Origin: an uncultured Holophagaceae bacterium | GTDB taxonomy: Bacteria; Acidobacteriota; Holophagae; Holophagales; Holophagaceae | Length of the DNA stretch: 64,000 nt | Direction of reading: 5' to 3' | NCBI GenBank assembly: GCA_903937385.1 | Contig: CAIZZF010000010.1 | Location: 1 to 64,000 of the forward strand | Part shown: in pieces, positions 40,161 to 48,058 of the stretch | How the letters are laid out: every line of letters starts with the position of its first letter | Numbering within the stretch: position 1 is the stretch's first letter | Program-made: the position numbers and the translations under genes | Notes under the pieces: generated by a model | Told to the model about the DNA's origin: nothing | Databases searched by the model: none | Seen by the model: the letters and a program-made list of their open reading frames with translations, nothing else

Positions 40161-42854
40161 ATGACTGCTGCGGCCTTCGTCGTCACCATCCACACACCTG
40201 GCGGAGTGCCCCCCAGGACTCAGGCCATCCTCAAGCCCCGCACGGTGATCGGCCGTGTGAATGGGGACATCCTGCTGCAGGACCCGCTCTGCTCCTCCAC
40301 CCATGCGGAGCTGCTCCTGGAGGGGGCGACCCTGCGCCTCCGGGATCTCGCCAGCACCAATGGCACCCTGCTGGAGGGGAAGCCCGTGACCGACCTGGTC
40401 TGGCTGCCCGGGACCAAGGTCCAGATCGGGGGTCATGAGCTGACCCTCGAGGATCTCAGCGCCGCACCGCTGCTGGGGCCCAAGGGTACCGTGGTCGTGG
40501 ACAAGGAGGTCATGGCCACGGCACCCGAGCCCTCCTACTTCCTGATCCTTCATGCGCCGGACCAGCCCCCCCGCACCGAGGAGATCTTCCGGGCGCGCAC
40601 GGTGATCGGCCGGGCCGAGGGGGACATCGTCCTGCCGGATGTCCGGTGCTCCTCGACCCACGCGGAGATCCTCTTCGACGGGGCCGAGGTGCGGCTGAAG
40701 GATCTCGGCAGCACCAACGGAACCAAGCATGGCCAGGACCGCATCACGGAATGGCTCTGGCAGCCCGGTGAGGTGCTGGAGATAGCCTCCTTCAAGCTTG
40801 AGCTGCGCGAGATCCGCACGAGAACCCAGGCCGCACTCCCGTCTGTCGCCGGAGCCCCCCCTGCCGAAGTTACCGCCAAGCCGAAAGGGACGACCTGGCG
40901 GACACTCGCCCTTCGGGGTGCCGCCCTCTTGGGGCTCTGTGGGCTGGCCCTGTGGGGCCTCACCAAGGCCTTTGGCTGGGAGCTTCCTGACCTCCCAGGG
41001 GGCGGCAACGCCATCCTCTCGGAGACCCGGGAGGCCACCGTCCAGTTCGTCTGGTACTCCGGGCAGCCGGGAGCCAACGCCACGGGAGGGACCGCCCCCG
41101 CCCGCATCCGCGTGAGCCCCAACCGCACCGGGACCGTCTCGGTCGGCGTCTCCGAGGAGTTCGCCGGTGGCGGGGGGAACCAGTGGCGCACTGCCGTCTG
41201 GTTGGCCGCCTTCAACGCGACCCGGACGCTGGGAGCCTCCATCTCGGACTGCGAGTTCAATGTCCATGTGTCTGGGCATACGGACGGTCCTTCCGCCGGC
41301 ATGCTGACCACCGCCGCGATGCTGGCCCTCCTGAGGGGGAAGTCCATCCCCCAGGACACCACCATGACCGGGACCATCAATCCGGACGGTACCGCAGGCC
41401 CCGTGACCGGCATTGTCCAGAAGATGGAGGGCGCCAAGCAGGCGGGCATCAAGCGCTTCGGCTTCCCCCTGGGCTGCCGCAACCACAAGGACCAGAAGAC
41501 CGGGCAGGATGTGGACCTCCTGCTGGTGGGCCAGAAACTGGGCCTGGAGGTCAAGGAGATCGGGGACATCCACGAGGCCTACGAGTTCCTCACCCGGGAC
41601 AAGCTGCCCCGCACCGAGCCCATCGCCGAGGCCGAGATGGAGCCGGCCCTGGCCACCCAGACCCTCCTCCGCACGAAGCTGGCGACCTGGAAGTCCCGGG
41701 TCGAGCGCGAGGCGGCCGGACTCCGGAATGAGGTCAAGGCCACAGGGGTACCGCCCCCGGTCTACGCCCACCTCATGGCCGAGGCAGACAAGGCCTTCGA
41801 GACCGCCAAGCGCGATGAGCGCAACGGCTTCCTCATGCCCGCCCTCCAGGGCTATGTCCAGACCGTGAGTGCCTTCGCCGGTGCCACCCAGACCGTCTCG
41901 GCCTATGCCCACATGTTCAAGGGCGACCAGGGCGGCCTGGTCGAGGCCATCCAGAGCGCCGCTGCCATCGGCAGTGAGGTCACGGCCTTCGGGCAGCAGC
42001 TGGAGCTCAAGGCCCTGCGCCAGACCCGCGGCGGCCAGCTCACCAGCTCCAAGGTCTGCACCACCTACGTGAAGGCGCGGGCAGCCGCCCTCATCGCCGA
42101 TGACTTCGCCGCTCCCGCCGTGGCCGTCCTCAAGAAGATCCAGGAGAAGAAGGGGCAGCTCAAGGGCGAGAATCTCGAGTCCCTCATGACCCGGATCACG
42201 CTGCCCCTGATTTACTACGACCTGTCGAAGGTCCAGCTTGAGTTCACCCGGGACATGCAGGATTTCATCGCGGAGGAAGGCGAGGCCAAGTCCCTCAGCA
42301 CCAGGTCCGTGAGCCGGGCCGTCACCAGCTACGCCTCGCTGGCCACGGCTGTGCTCGCCTACTTCGATGCGCTGATCACAGAGGAAGTGGCCAAGGGCAA
42401 GGGGCTCTCCATCGAGGAGGCCAAGGCCCTGATCGCCAACCGCGAAGCGGACTATTACCTCGCCCAGAAGGCGAAGCTGCTGGCCGAGAGCCAGGACAGG
42501 TCCAGCGATGGCGCCAAGCTCATCCGCCTCGCCGCAGCCGGTTATGCCTTCCTGGACGGGGCCAAGCTGGTCAACAAGTGGTACTCGCTCGGCGCCGGGT
42601 TTGACGCTCGCGGAGGCGTGGTGCTGGAGAACCGCCGGGCACTCACCGCGCAGCTTGACCTGGCCCGGCGGAATGCCCGGGAAGCCGCCGCCCGGGCCAA
42701 GGCTTCCGCGGGCTTCGTGCCTACGCCAGCGCGTCTGGCCTACCAGATCGCCAATGCCCGCCGGGAAGGCAACGACGAAGAGAAGCTCGCCGCCCTGGCC
42801 TCCTACTGGCAGGCCTCCCTCTGGAGCGAACTGGCCGCCGCGCCGGAGAGGTAG
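40161..42854 (+). CDS. Membrane protein with two FHA domains and a Lon-type (S16) protease domain
   Basis: An 897-residue protein with good ribosome site AAGGAAGAGG. FHA1 (about 1-100) has GR at 31-32, S45-x-x-H48 and STNG at 65-68; FHA2 (about 125-220) has GR at 150-151, S164-x-x-H167 and STNG again. A transmembrane helix lies near 247-270 (LALRGAALLGLCGLALWGL). A Lon proteolytic domain follows (about 285-480) with Ser378 in DGPSAG and Lys421 in GIVQKMEG; the 43-residue spacing equals that of the Lon Ser-Lys dyad. The rest is helical. Since FHA domains read phospho-threonine in the cytoplasm, the protease half should face outward. No Lon AAA+ domain is present. Confidence 0.85.
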   Translation: MTAAAFVVTIHTPGGVPPRTQAILKPRTVIGRVNGDILLQDPLCSSTHAELLLEGATLRLRDLASTNGTLLEGKPVTDLVWLPGTKVQIGGHELTLEDLSAAPLLGPKGTVVVDKEVMATAPEPSYFLILHAPDQPPRTEEIFRARTVIGRAEGDIVLPDVRCSSTHAEILFDGAEVRLKDLGSTNGTKHGQDRITEWLWQPGEVLEIASFKLELREIRTRTQAALPSVAGAPPAEVTAKPKGTTWRTLALRGAALLGLCGLALWGLTKAFGWELPDLPGGGNAILSETREATVQFVWYSGQPGANATGGTAPARIRVSPNRTGTVSVGVSEEFAGGGGNQWRTAVWLAAFNATRTLGASISDCEFNVHVSGHTDGPSAGMLTTAAMLALLRGKSIPQDTTMTGTINPDGTAGPVTGIVQKMEGAKQAGIKRFGFPLGCRNHKDQKTGQDVDLLLVGQKLGLEVKEIGDIHEAYEFLTRDKLPRTEPIAEAEMEPALATQTLLRTKLATWKSRVEREAAGLRNEVKATGVPPPVYAHLMAEADKAFETAKRDERNGFLMPALQGYVQTVSAFAGATQTVSAYAHMFKGDQGGLVEAIQSAAAIGSEVTAFGQQLELKALRQTRGGQLTSSKVCTTYVKARAAALIADDFAAPAVAVLKKIQEKKGQLKGENLESLMTRITLPLIYYDLSKVQLEFTRDMQDFIAEEGEAKSLSTRSVSRAVTSYASLATAVLAYFDALITEEVAKGKGLSIEEAKALIANREADYYLAQKAKLLAESQDRSSDGAKLIRLAAAGYAFLDGAKLVNKWYSLGAGFDARGGVVLENRRALTAQLDLARRNAREAAARAKASAGFVPTPARLAYQIANARREGNDEEKLAALASYWQASLWSELAAAPER

Positions 42855-42904
42855 GAGCCTCTCGAGCCTGGCCAAGCTTCGGCTGGACTGCTCCTGGGGC
42901 GCCG

Positions 42905-43528
42905 CTAGCGCCTGACGTAGGGATTCGTCTCCGCCTCTTCGCCAATGGTGGTGGCGGGACCGTGCCCGGGGATCACCAGGGTCCCACCGTCCATGACGTA
43001 GAGCTCCCGGCGGATGCTCTGCTCCAGCAGGTCCCAGCTGCCGCCCCACAGGTCAGTCCGACCGACGCCGCCGCGGAAGAGGGTGTCTCCCGCCAGCACC
43101 ACCTGGCCCTGCTCGAAGGCGCCGTGGAAGCAGCAGGAGCCGGGCGTGTGGCCCGGGGTGTGCAGGGTGGCGAGGTCCAGGTGCCGATCGCCCGCGCAAA
43201 GGTCCACCATGTCCGGTTGCGGGATGGCAGGCATCCCGAACCTCCCGGTCTGCTGGGGCAGGGCCTCGATCAGGAACCCATCGTCACTGTGCAGGTGCGC
43301 CGGACACTGCCAGAGATCCTGCAGCTCCCGCGTGGCGCCTACGTGATCGAAATGGGCGTGGGTGTGGAGCAGGGCCGTGACCTTGAAGCCCAGGGTCTCG
43401 ACCCGCTTGCGGATCTTGGCCCCGTCACCGCCAGGGTCCACCACCAGCCCGAGCCCCGTGGTGGGCTCCCAGAGCAGGGTGCAGTTGCAGCCCAGGGGGC
43501 CGACAGGGAAGGATTCGAGGCGCAGCAT
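42905..43528 (-). CDS. Metallo-beta-lactamase-fold hydrolase (glyoxalase II-like)
   Basis: A 207-residue MBL-fold hydrolase of the hydroxyacylglutathione hydrolase-like group. The start at 43528 (MLRLESFPVGPLGCNCTLLWE) follows the previous stop by one base. Zinc ligands are in HTHAHFDHVG (about residues 56-65), HTPGHTPGS and VLAGDTLFRGGVGRTDLWGG, with a final histidine in IPGHGPAT. The short length suggests a general thioester or lactoylglutathione-type hydrolase without the C-terminal GloB domain. Substrate cannot be assigned. Confidence 0.88.
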   Translation of the reverse strand: MLRLESFPVGPLGCNCTLLWEPTTGLGLVVDPGGDGAKIRKRVETLGFKVTALLHTHAHFDHVGATRELQDLWQCPAHLHSDDGFLIEALPQQTGRFGMPAIPQPDMVDLCAGDRHLDLATLHTPGHTPGSCCFHGAFEQGQVVLAGDTLFRGGVGRTDLWGGSWDLLEQSIRRELYVMDGGTLVIPGHGPATTIGEEAETNPYVRR

Positions 43529-43529
43529 C

Positions 43530-44102
43530 CTACCAGCGTAGATCAAACACGCAGGCCTTGGCGCCCTGGCGGCGGCAGTCCGCGCCTGGCCGGTGACTGA
43601 CCACGGCGCGGGACCCGCCATAGTGCTCCGCCAGGCGCTCGAGAAGGCCCCAGTCCAGGTCACAGGGATAGGGGTTCTCGCAGACCACTTCGGCGTGCCG
43701 CGGCCGGTCCATGGTGCAGTAGTAGCCGCCGATGCCCGCACCCCGGTGGTTCACCTGGTAGGCGACGGCGAGCACCCGGAGGGCCCGGTCGAGGGTGTCC
43801 ATGTCCGGCGCGAAGCGGGCGGTGTCCGGAATCGCCCGCCCCATGACCCTTAGGGCAGGACGGCCATGGGCCCGCTCCACGGCCGCGTGGAAGGCCAGGT
43901 TCGCCTCGAGCGGCACCCAGGCCTCGGCCTTCGGCAGGCCGAGGCCTGCTTCCCCCAGCAGCTGCAGGACACCCTGCCAGGGGATGCCGTGGGCCGCCAG
44001 CCCCTCGGCCACGCCGAGGACGGCACCGCCCCAGACTTCGGCCTGGGCCTCTGGTGAAAACAGCCTGTCCTTCAAGAAAGAACTCCAAGGAAATTTATTC
44101 AA
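43530..44102 (-). CDS. Uncharacterised protein, C-terminus like V4R/heme-NO-binding domains
   Basis: A 190-residue soluble protein (MNKFPWSSFLKDRLFSPEAQ). The C-terminal part (CENPYPCDLDWGLLERLAEH, then RPGADCRRQGAKACVFDLRW) resembles the ending of V4R and heme-NO-binding-like domains, in which paired cysteines precede a C-x-F-x-(L/I)-x-W terminus. If so it may be a small-molecule or redox sensor. It is not preceded by a kinase or regulator. It starts divergently from the DUF1648 gene across an AT-rich 87-bp gap, and is followed by the MBL hydrolase, probably as one transcript. Confidence 0.55.
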   Translation of the reverse strand: MNKFPWSSFLKDRLFSPEAQAEVWGGAVLGVAEGLAAHGIPWQGVLQLLGEAGLGLPKAEAWVPLEANLAFHAAVERAHGRPALRVMGRAIPDTARFAPDMDTLDRALRVLAVAYQVNHRGAGIGGYYCTMDRPRHAEVVCENPYPCDLDWGLLERLAEHYGGSRAVVSHRPGADCRRQGAKACVFDLRW

Positions 44103-44189
44103 TTAATCTAATTTTATGCAAGCAGTCAAGGGCGGCCGGATCGAACGGCTCTGGAGGCCAAGCCTTCTCAGCCCGGATAATCTGGGGGC

Positions 44190-44837
44190 ATGCCGCCGAT
44201 CGAGCCCCCGCGCACCCGCTGGTTCTCCCGCTGGGACCTGCTCCCCCTGGGAGTGGCGGTGGTGCTGCTTTTCCTCCTGCCGACGCTGCTGAAGGGCCTG
44301 CCCGACCCCCTGCCCAGCCACTTCGACAGGCACGGGCACGCCAACGGCTGGACCCCTCTGCGCGGCCTCCCCTATCTGGTATTCGGGATTCCGGCCTTTG
44401 CCTGGGGGCTGCTGCTGGTGTCGGGCAACGCCTTCACCGGGACGGAGCAGGATCCGGATGGCCGGAAGGGCGCGGCCATGGCGCCCCTGCGGGGCCTGGT
44501 GGCCACCGGGATGGAGCTGCTGATGCTGGCGCCGGTGGCCATCCTCCGGGTCGGAATGGTGGGCCTGTGGGTGCTCCTCGCCCTGTTCTTCCTGTGCCTG
44601 GCTGTGGGCGTAGGCCTCATGATCCGGGACATGAAGCGGAACGGCCTGGGACCCGTCGATACCCGACACTACCGGTGGGGACTCTTCTACGTGAATCCGG
44701 ACGATCCCGCGCTCTGGGTGCCCAAGCCGCTGGGCCTGGGCTGGACGCTTAATTTCGCTCATGGCGGAAGCTGGCTCATCATGGGGCTGCTGCTCCTTCC
44801 CCTTCTGCTCCTGGCGCTCCTGCCCCGGCTTCGATGA
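44190..44837 (+). CDS. DUF1648/DUF5808 membrane protein
   Basis: A 215-residue integral membrane protein with about five transmembrane helices. The N-terminal half has the DUF1648 (SdpI-related) signature LPSHFDRHGHANGW after the first helix. The C-terminal part has the DUF5808 pattern YRWGLFYVNPDDPALWVPK then GLGWTLNFAHGGSWLI. Such proteins occur with SdpI-type immunity and signalling proteins, but a defined function is not known. It begins divergently from the V4R-like gene and may be transcribed with the small ORF and uvrC. Confidence 0.8.
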   Translation: MPPIEPPRTRWFSRWDLLPLGVAVVLLFLLPTLLKGLPDPLPSHFDRHGHANGWTPLRGLPYLVFGIPAFAWGLLLVSGNAFTGTEQDPDGRKGAAMAPLRGLVATGMELLMLAPVAILRVGMVGLWVLLALFFLCLAVGVGLMIRDMKRNGLGPVDTRHYRWGLFYVNPDDPALWVPKPLGLGWTLNFAHGGSWLIMGLLLLPLLLLALLPRLR

Positions 44838-44848
44838 TGGTGTGATCC

Positions 44849-44950
44849 ATGCCTGACAGTCTCGTGCTCGCCCTCATGCTGCTCGGCCCTGCGGTGGTCT
44901 TCGCCTTCATCTTCCTGAAGAAGGACAAGAAGCCCGGCCAGCCGTCCTGA
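44849..44950 (+). CDS. Small single-pass membrane protein (33 residues)
   Basis: A 33-codon frame (MPDSLVLALMLLGPAVVFAF, then IFLKKDKKPGQPS) placed 11 bp after the DUF1648 gene and 9 bp before uvrC. It has one clear hydrophobic helix with a basic C-terminal end, the usual look of real small membrane proteins, and follows GTG-rich sequence with no strong Shine-Dalgarno. Tight placement supports it. It might otherwise be only a leader. Function unknown. Confidence 0.5.
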   Translation: MPDSLVLALMLLGPAVVFAFIFLKKDKKPGQPS

Positions 44951-44959
44951 GGCGGAGCC

Positions 44960-46768
44960 ATGGCCGTGATCCGCACCAACCTGGAGAAGTCCCCCTTCCT
45001 GAAGCGGAAGCTGGGGGACCTGCCCCAGCGACCCGGCTGCTACCTCTACCGGGACGAGGGCGGAAACCTGCTCTACGTGGGCAAGGCGAAGGTGCTGCGG
45101 AACCGCGTGAAGTCCTACTTCCAGAACAAGTCGCTGGATGCCAAGACCCGCCGGCTGGTGGCCCGGATCTGGGACATCGAGCTCATCGTCTGCGAGACGG
45201 AGCTGGAAGCCCTGGTCCTCGAGAACAACCTCATCAAGGAGCACTTCCCACCCTTCAACATCCTGCTGCGGGATGACAAGAGCTACCCCTACGTGAAGCT
45301 CACCTGGAAGGAGGCCTTCCCCAAGGTCTATGTCACCCGCAAGCTCCGGAAGGACGGCAGCCTCTACTTCGGCCCCTTCTTTCCCGCCAGCACCGCCTAC
45401 CGCACGGCAGAGCTGGTCACCCGCTTCTTCCAGATCCGCGACTGCGACATCGAGATCGATGGCAAGCGGGGCCGGGCCTGCCTGAAATACCAGCTGCACC
45501 GCTGCACCGCGCCCTGCATCGCCGCCGTCAGCCAGGAGGCCTACCGCGAGCAGGCCCGGGAGGCCCGGCTGTTCCTGGAGGGCAAGCGCGAGGAGCTGAA
45601 GGCCCGGCTGGAGGCCGCCATGTGGAAGGCCGCCGAGGCCGCCGCCTTCGAGCAGGCGGCCCAGCACCGGGACGCGCTGCAGCAGGTGGACGCCTGGTTC
45701 ACGCGACAGAAGGCCGCCAGCGCCGACCTCGACGACACGGACATCTTCGGCAGCGCCGTCCTGGATGGCCAGGGCTGCGTGCACCGGCTGCTCATGCGGG
45801 AGGGCCGCATGGTGGGCCGCCAGGAATACCTGCTGGACGACGTCGAGACCTTCGACGCCAAGGTGCTGGCCGGCGTGCTGCAGCGGGTCTACAGCGCCGA
45901 TGCGCCCCCGGCCCGGATCCTCGCCGAGGTGGACCCCGAGGAATCGGAGCTGCTGCGCAAGTGGCTCTCGGGGCTGCGGGGCACCAAGGTCCGCATCCAC
46001 GTGCCCCAGAAGGGCGAGAAGGTAGACCTGCTGAGCATGGCCCAGGAGAACGCCCGCCTGGCGCTGGAGCGCAAGTTCGAGCCGGCCCGCCTCAACGAGG
46101 CCGTGCTGGAGGGACTGCAGGCCTTCCTGGGCCTCAGCCACCTGCCCCGCCGCCTGGAGTGCTTCGACATCAGCCACGGCCAAGGCCGCGAGGTGGTGGC
46201 CAGCTGTGTGGTGTTCAGCGACGGCAGCCCCGACAAGGCCCGCTACCGGCGCTTCAAGATGACCAATGAGCAGAATGACGACTTCGCCAACATGCAGGAG
46301 GCCGTGACGCGGCGCTTCAAGCGCATGAAAGACGAAGGCCAGGACTTCCCGGACCTCGTCCTCATCGACGGTGGCCTTGGCCAGCTGCACGCCGCCGAGG
46401 CCGCGCTGAAGGAGCTGGGCCTGGAACAGCTGGAGCTGGCCAGCCTCGCCAAGAAGGAAGAGCTGGTCTTCCGGCCCGGCGCCACCACGCCGCTCAAGAT
46501 CCCCAAGTCCTCACCGGTGCTGCAGCTGCTCCAGCGCATCCGGGACGAGGCCCACCGGTTCGCCATCACCTACCACCGGGCCCTGCGCGCCAAGCGCACG
46601 CTGCAGACGGAGCTGACCCAGATCCCGGGGGTCGGCCCCGCCACGGCCAAGAAGCTGCTGCTGGCCTTCGGCAGCGTCACCCAAGTGCGCGAGGCCGAGG
46701 AAGCGGCCCTGGTCACCGCCGTGGGTGCAGCCGCCACCGCCAAGGTCCTCGCCTGGCGGACGGTCTAG
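44960..46768 (+). CDS. uvrC: Excinuclease ABC subunit C
   Basis: UvrC makes the 3' and 5' incisions of nucleotide excision repair after UvrA/UvrB damage recognition. The 602-residue protein has the GIY-YIG nuclease domain at the N-terminus (GCYLYRDEGGNLLYVGKAKVLRNRVKSYF in segments), the central Cys-rich block CDIEIDGKRGRACLKYQLHRCTAPC, the UvrB-binding UVR segment, the C-terminal endonuclease domain (LECFDISHGQGREVVASCVVF, LVLIDGGLGQLHAAEAAL) and HhH motifs at the end (IPGVGPATAKKLLLAFGS). It stops 3 bp from the converging Sel1-like gene. Confidence 0.96.
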   Translation: MAVIRTNLEKSPFLKRKLGDLPQRPGCYLYRDEGGNLLYVGKAKVLRNRVKSYFQNKSLDAKTRRLVARIWDIELIVCETELEALVLENNLIKEHFPPFNILLRDDKSYPYVKLTWKEAFPKVYVTRKLRKDGSLYFGPFFPASTAYRTAELVTRFFQIRDCDIEIDGKRGRACLKYQLHRCTAPCIAAVSQEAYREQAREARLFLEGKREELKARLEAAMWKAAEAAAFEQAAQHRDALQQVDAWFTRQKAASADLDDTDIFGSAVLDGQGCVHRLLMREGRMVGRQEYLLDDVETFDAKVLAGVLQRVYSADAPPARILAEVDPEESELLRKWLSGLRGTKVRIHVPQKGEKVDLLSMAQENARLALERKFEPARLNEAVLEGLQAFLGLSHLPRRLECFDISHGQGREVVASCVVFSDGSPDKARYRRFKMTNEQNDDFANMQEAVTRRFKRMKDEGQDFPDLVLIDGGLGQLHAAEAALKELGLEQLELASLAKKEELVFRPGATTPLKIPKSSPVLQLLQRIRDEAHRFAITYHRALRAKRTLQTELTQIPGVGPATAKKLLLAFGSVTQVREAEEAALVTAVGAAATAKVLAWRTV

Positions 46769-46771
46769 GCG

Positions 46772-47560
46772 CTATTTCCCGGACTGCTCCAGCTTGTCGA
46801 GCTCGGCCCGGGCGGCCATGCTGCCATGCTCCGCGGCCTTCCGGTACCAGGCAAGGCCCTTGACCGGGTCCCGGGGCACGTTCAGGCCGTTGTAGTACAT
46901 GGCTCCCAGCATCCGCATGGCGTTGACATCTCCGGCCTGGGCCTTGTCGACGTAGCCCTGAACCGACGCCGGGAGGACTTCTCCGGCGTGGGGCACCACC
47001 ACCGCCGGCCGAGGCGACGGCGTCGATGCAGAGGGAGGTGGCACAGGCAGCCGGGAGAGGACCAGGTAGCCGGCGATTCCCAGCACGACCAGGCCGACGA
47101 GTGCGGCCGGAAGCTTCCAGGAGAAAGGGGTGGGCGTCGGCGGGACCAGGGGGGTCGCGGCAGGTACAAGAATCGGTGGAATACCCGGATTCAGGAGGGT
47201 GCGGTCCGGGGCCTGCCCGACATCACCCTCATGGCGCGGCAGGAGCCCCTTCACGGTCGGCTCGATGGGGAGGGCCATCCGCTGGGTCCGGGCGGGGTCC
47301 GTGGGCTCCCCAGCCGTCAGTTGCTGGGTCGCCTCAAGCGGGAGCTGCAGCTTCTGGGTGATCTCCGGACCCACGGGCTCCCCGGCCAGCAGCGGCTGAG
47401 TCGCCTCCATGGACACCTTTAGCTGCTGGGTGCCGGCAGGACCCACGAGCTCCCCGACCGGCAGCTTCTGGGTGACTTCGGAGGAGGGCGCCAGCGGCTC
47501 CCCGATCCTAAGGCGCACAGTGGCGTCCAGCGCGGGATCAGGCTGCTCGGGATCACGCAT
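46772..47560 (-). CDS. Membrane protein with 24-residue TQ repeats and a Sel1-like repeat
   Basis: A 262-residue protein starting at 47560 (MRDPEQPDPALDATVRLRIGE) after TTGGAGGA. Residues 28-99 are three 24-residue tandem repeats of pattern E-(A/V)-T-Q-x-L-x2-G-E-x3-P-x2-T-Q-x-(L/M)-x4, giving threonines at 30, 44, 54, 68, 78 and 92. One transmembrane helix follows at about 150-170 (LPAALVGLVVLGIAGYLVL), a proline/serine linker, and a C-terminal Sel1-like repeat (AQAGDVNAMRMLGAMYYNGL). Paired TQ motifs look like phosphorylation sites for Ser/Thr kinases and docking sites for FHA domains; that is inference. Located 4 kb from the FHA-Lon gene. Confidence 0.75.
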   Translation of the reverse strand: MRDPEQPDPALDATVRLRIGEPLAPSSEVTQKLPVGELVGPAGTQQLKVSMEATQPLLAGEPVGPEITQKLQLPLEATQQLTAGEPTDPARTQRMALPIEPTVKGLLPRHEGDVGQAPDRTLLNPGIPPILVPAATPLVPPTPTPFSWKLPAALVGLVVLGIAGYLVLSRLPVPPPSASTPSPRPAVVVPHAGEVLPASVQGYVDKAQAGDVNAMRMLGAMYYNGLNVPRDPVKGLAWYRKAAEHGSMAARAELDKLEQSGK

Positions 47561-47602
47561 GGGTCCTCCAAGGCACGGGAAAGGCAAGCATACCTGCTGG
47601 CG

Positions 47603-48058
47603 TCATCCTTCCAAGGCTTTCCGCCAGCGGGCTTCGCGGGGGACCAGGGCCAGGAAGAGAGCCGGGGTGAGCAGGATGAAGCTCCAGGCGTGCCGGCCGG
47701 CCTGGCTGCCCACCTGGCTCCAATAGACCAGACCACAGAGGCTGCTCAGGTCGAGCACCGCCGCGTAGAGGAGGCACTCCCGAAGGAGCACCAGGGGACG
47801 CTGGGCTTCGGCCACTCCCCGGAACTCCCGCAGCGCCTGCCCGCTGCGCCAGAGCACCCAGGCCGCCGACAGGAAGACCAGGCCGGTAAAGAGGTAGCCG
47901 ATCTGCTGGTGGATCCCCTCCGGCGCCTCCGTGCCCGGCGGGATCACGCCCGCCAGGAGCAGGACTGCGATCACACCAGGGGTTCCGCAGCAGAGCGCCA
48001 GGCCCAGACCGTAGGCCCGCCGGTGGGCCGTGCGGAGGGGATCGACGGCGTCGCTCAC
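47603..48058 (-). CDS. Hypothetical membrane protein
   Basis: A 151-residue protein with three or four hydrophobic segments (LGLALCCGTPGVIAVLLLAGVI, QQIGYLFTGLVFLSAAWVLW, LLYAAVLDLSSLCGLVYW, ILLTPALFLALV, in order, partly shown) and basic loops. I do not recognise the family. It overlaps the end of scpA by 4 bp (ATGA), so it is translated with it and shares its transcript; the TQ-repeat gene follows 42 bp later. Confidence 0.6.
   Translation of the reverse strand: MSDAVDPLRTAHRRAYGLGLALCCGTPGVIAVLLLAGVIPPGTEAPEGIHQQIGYLFTGLVFLSAAWVLWRSGQALREFRGVAEAQRPLVLLRECLLYAAVLDLSSLCGLVYWSQVGSQAGRHAWSFILLTPALFLALVPREARWRKALEG

Noticed and set aside
40119-43049. A 976-codon minus-strand frame under the FHA-Lon gene
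   Set aside because: Same antisense effect; the plus frame has two FHA domains and a catalytic dyad.
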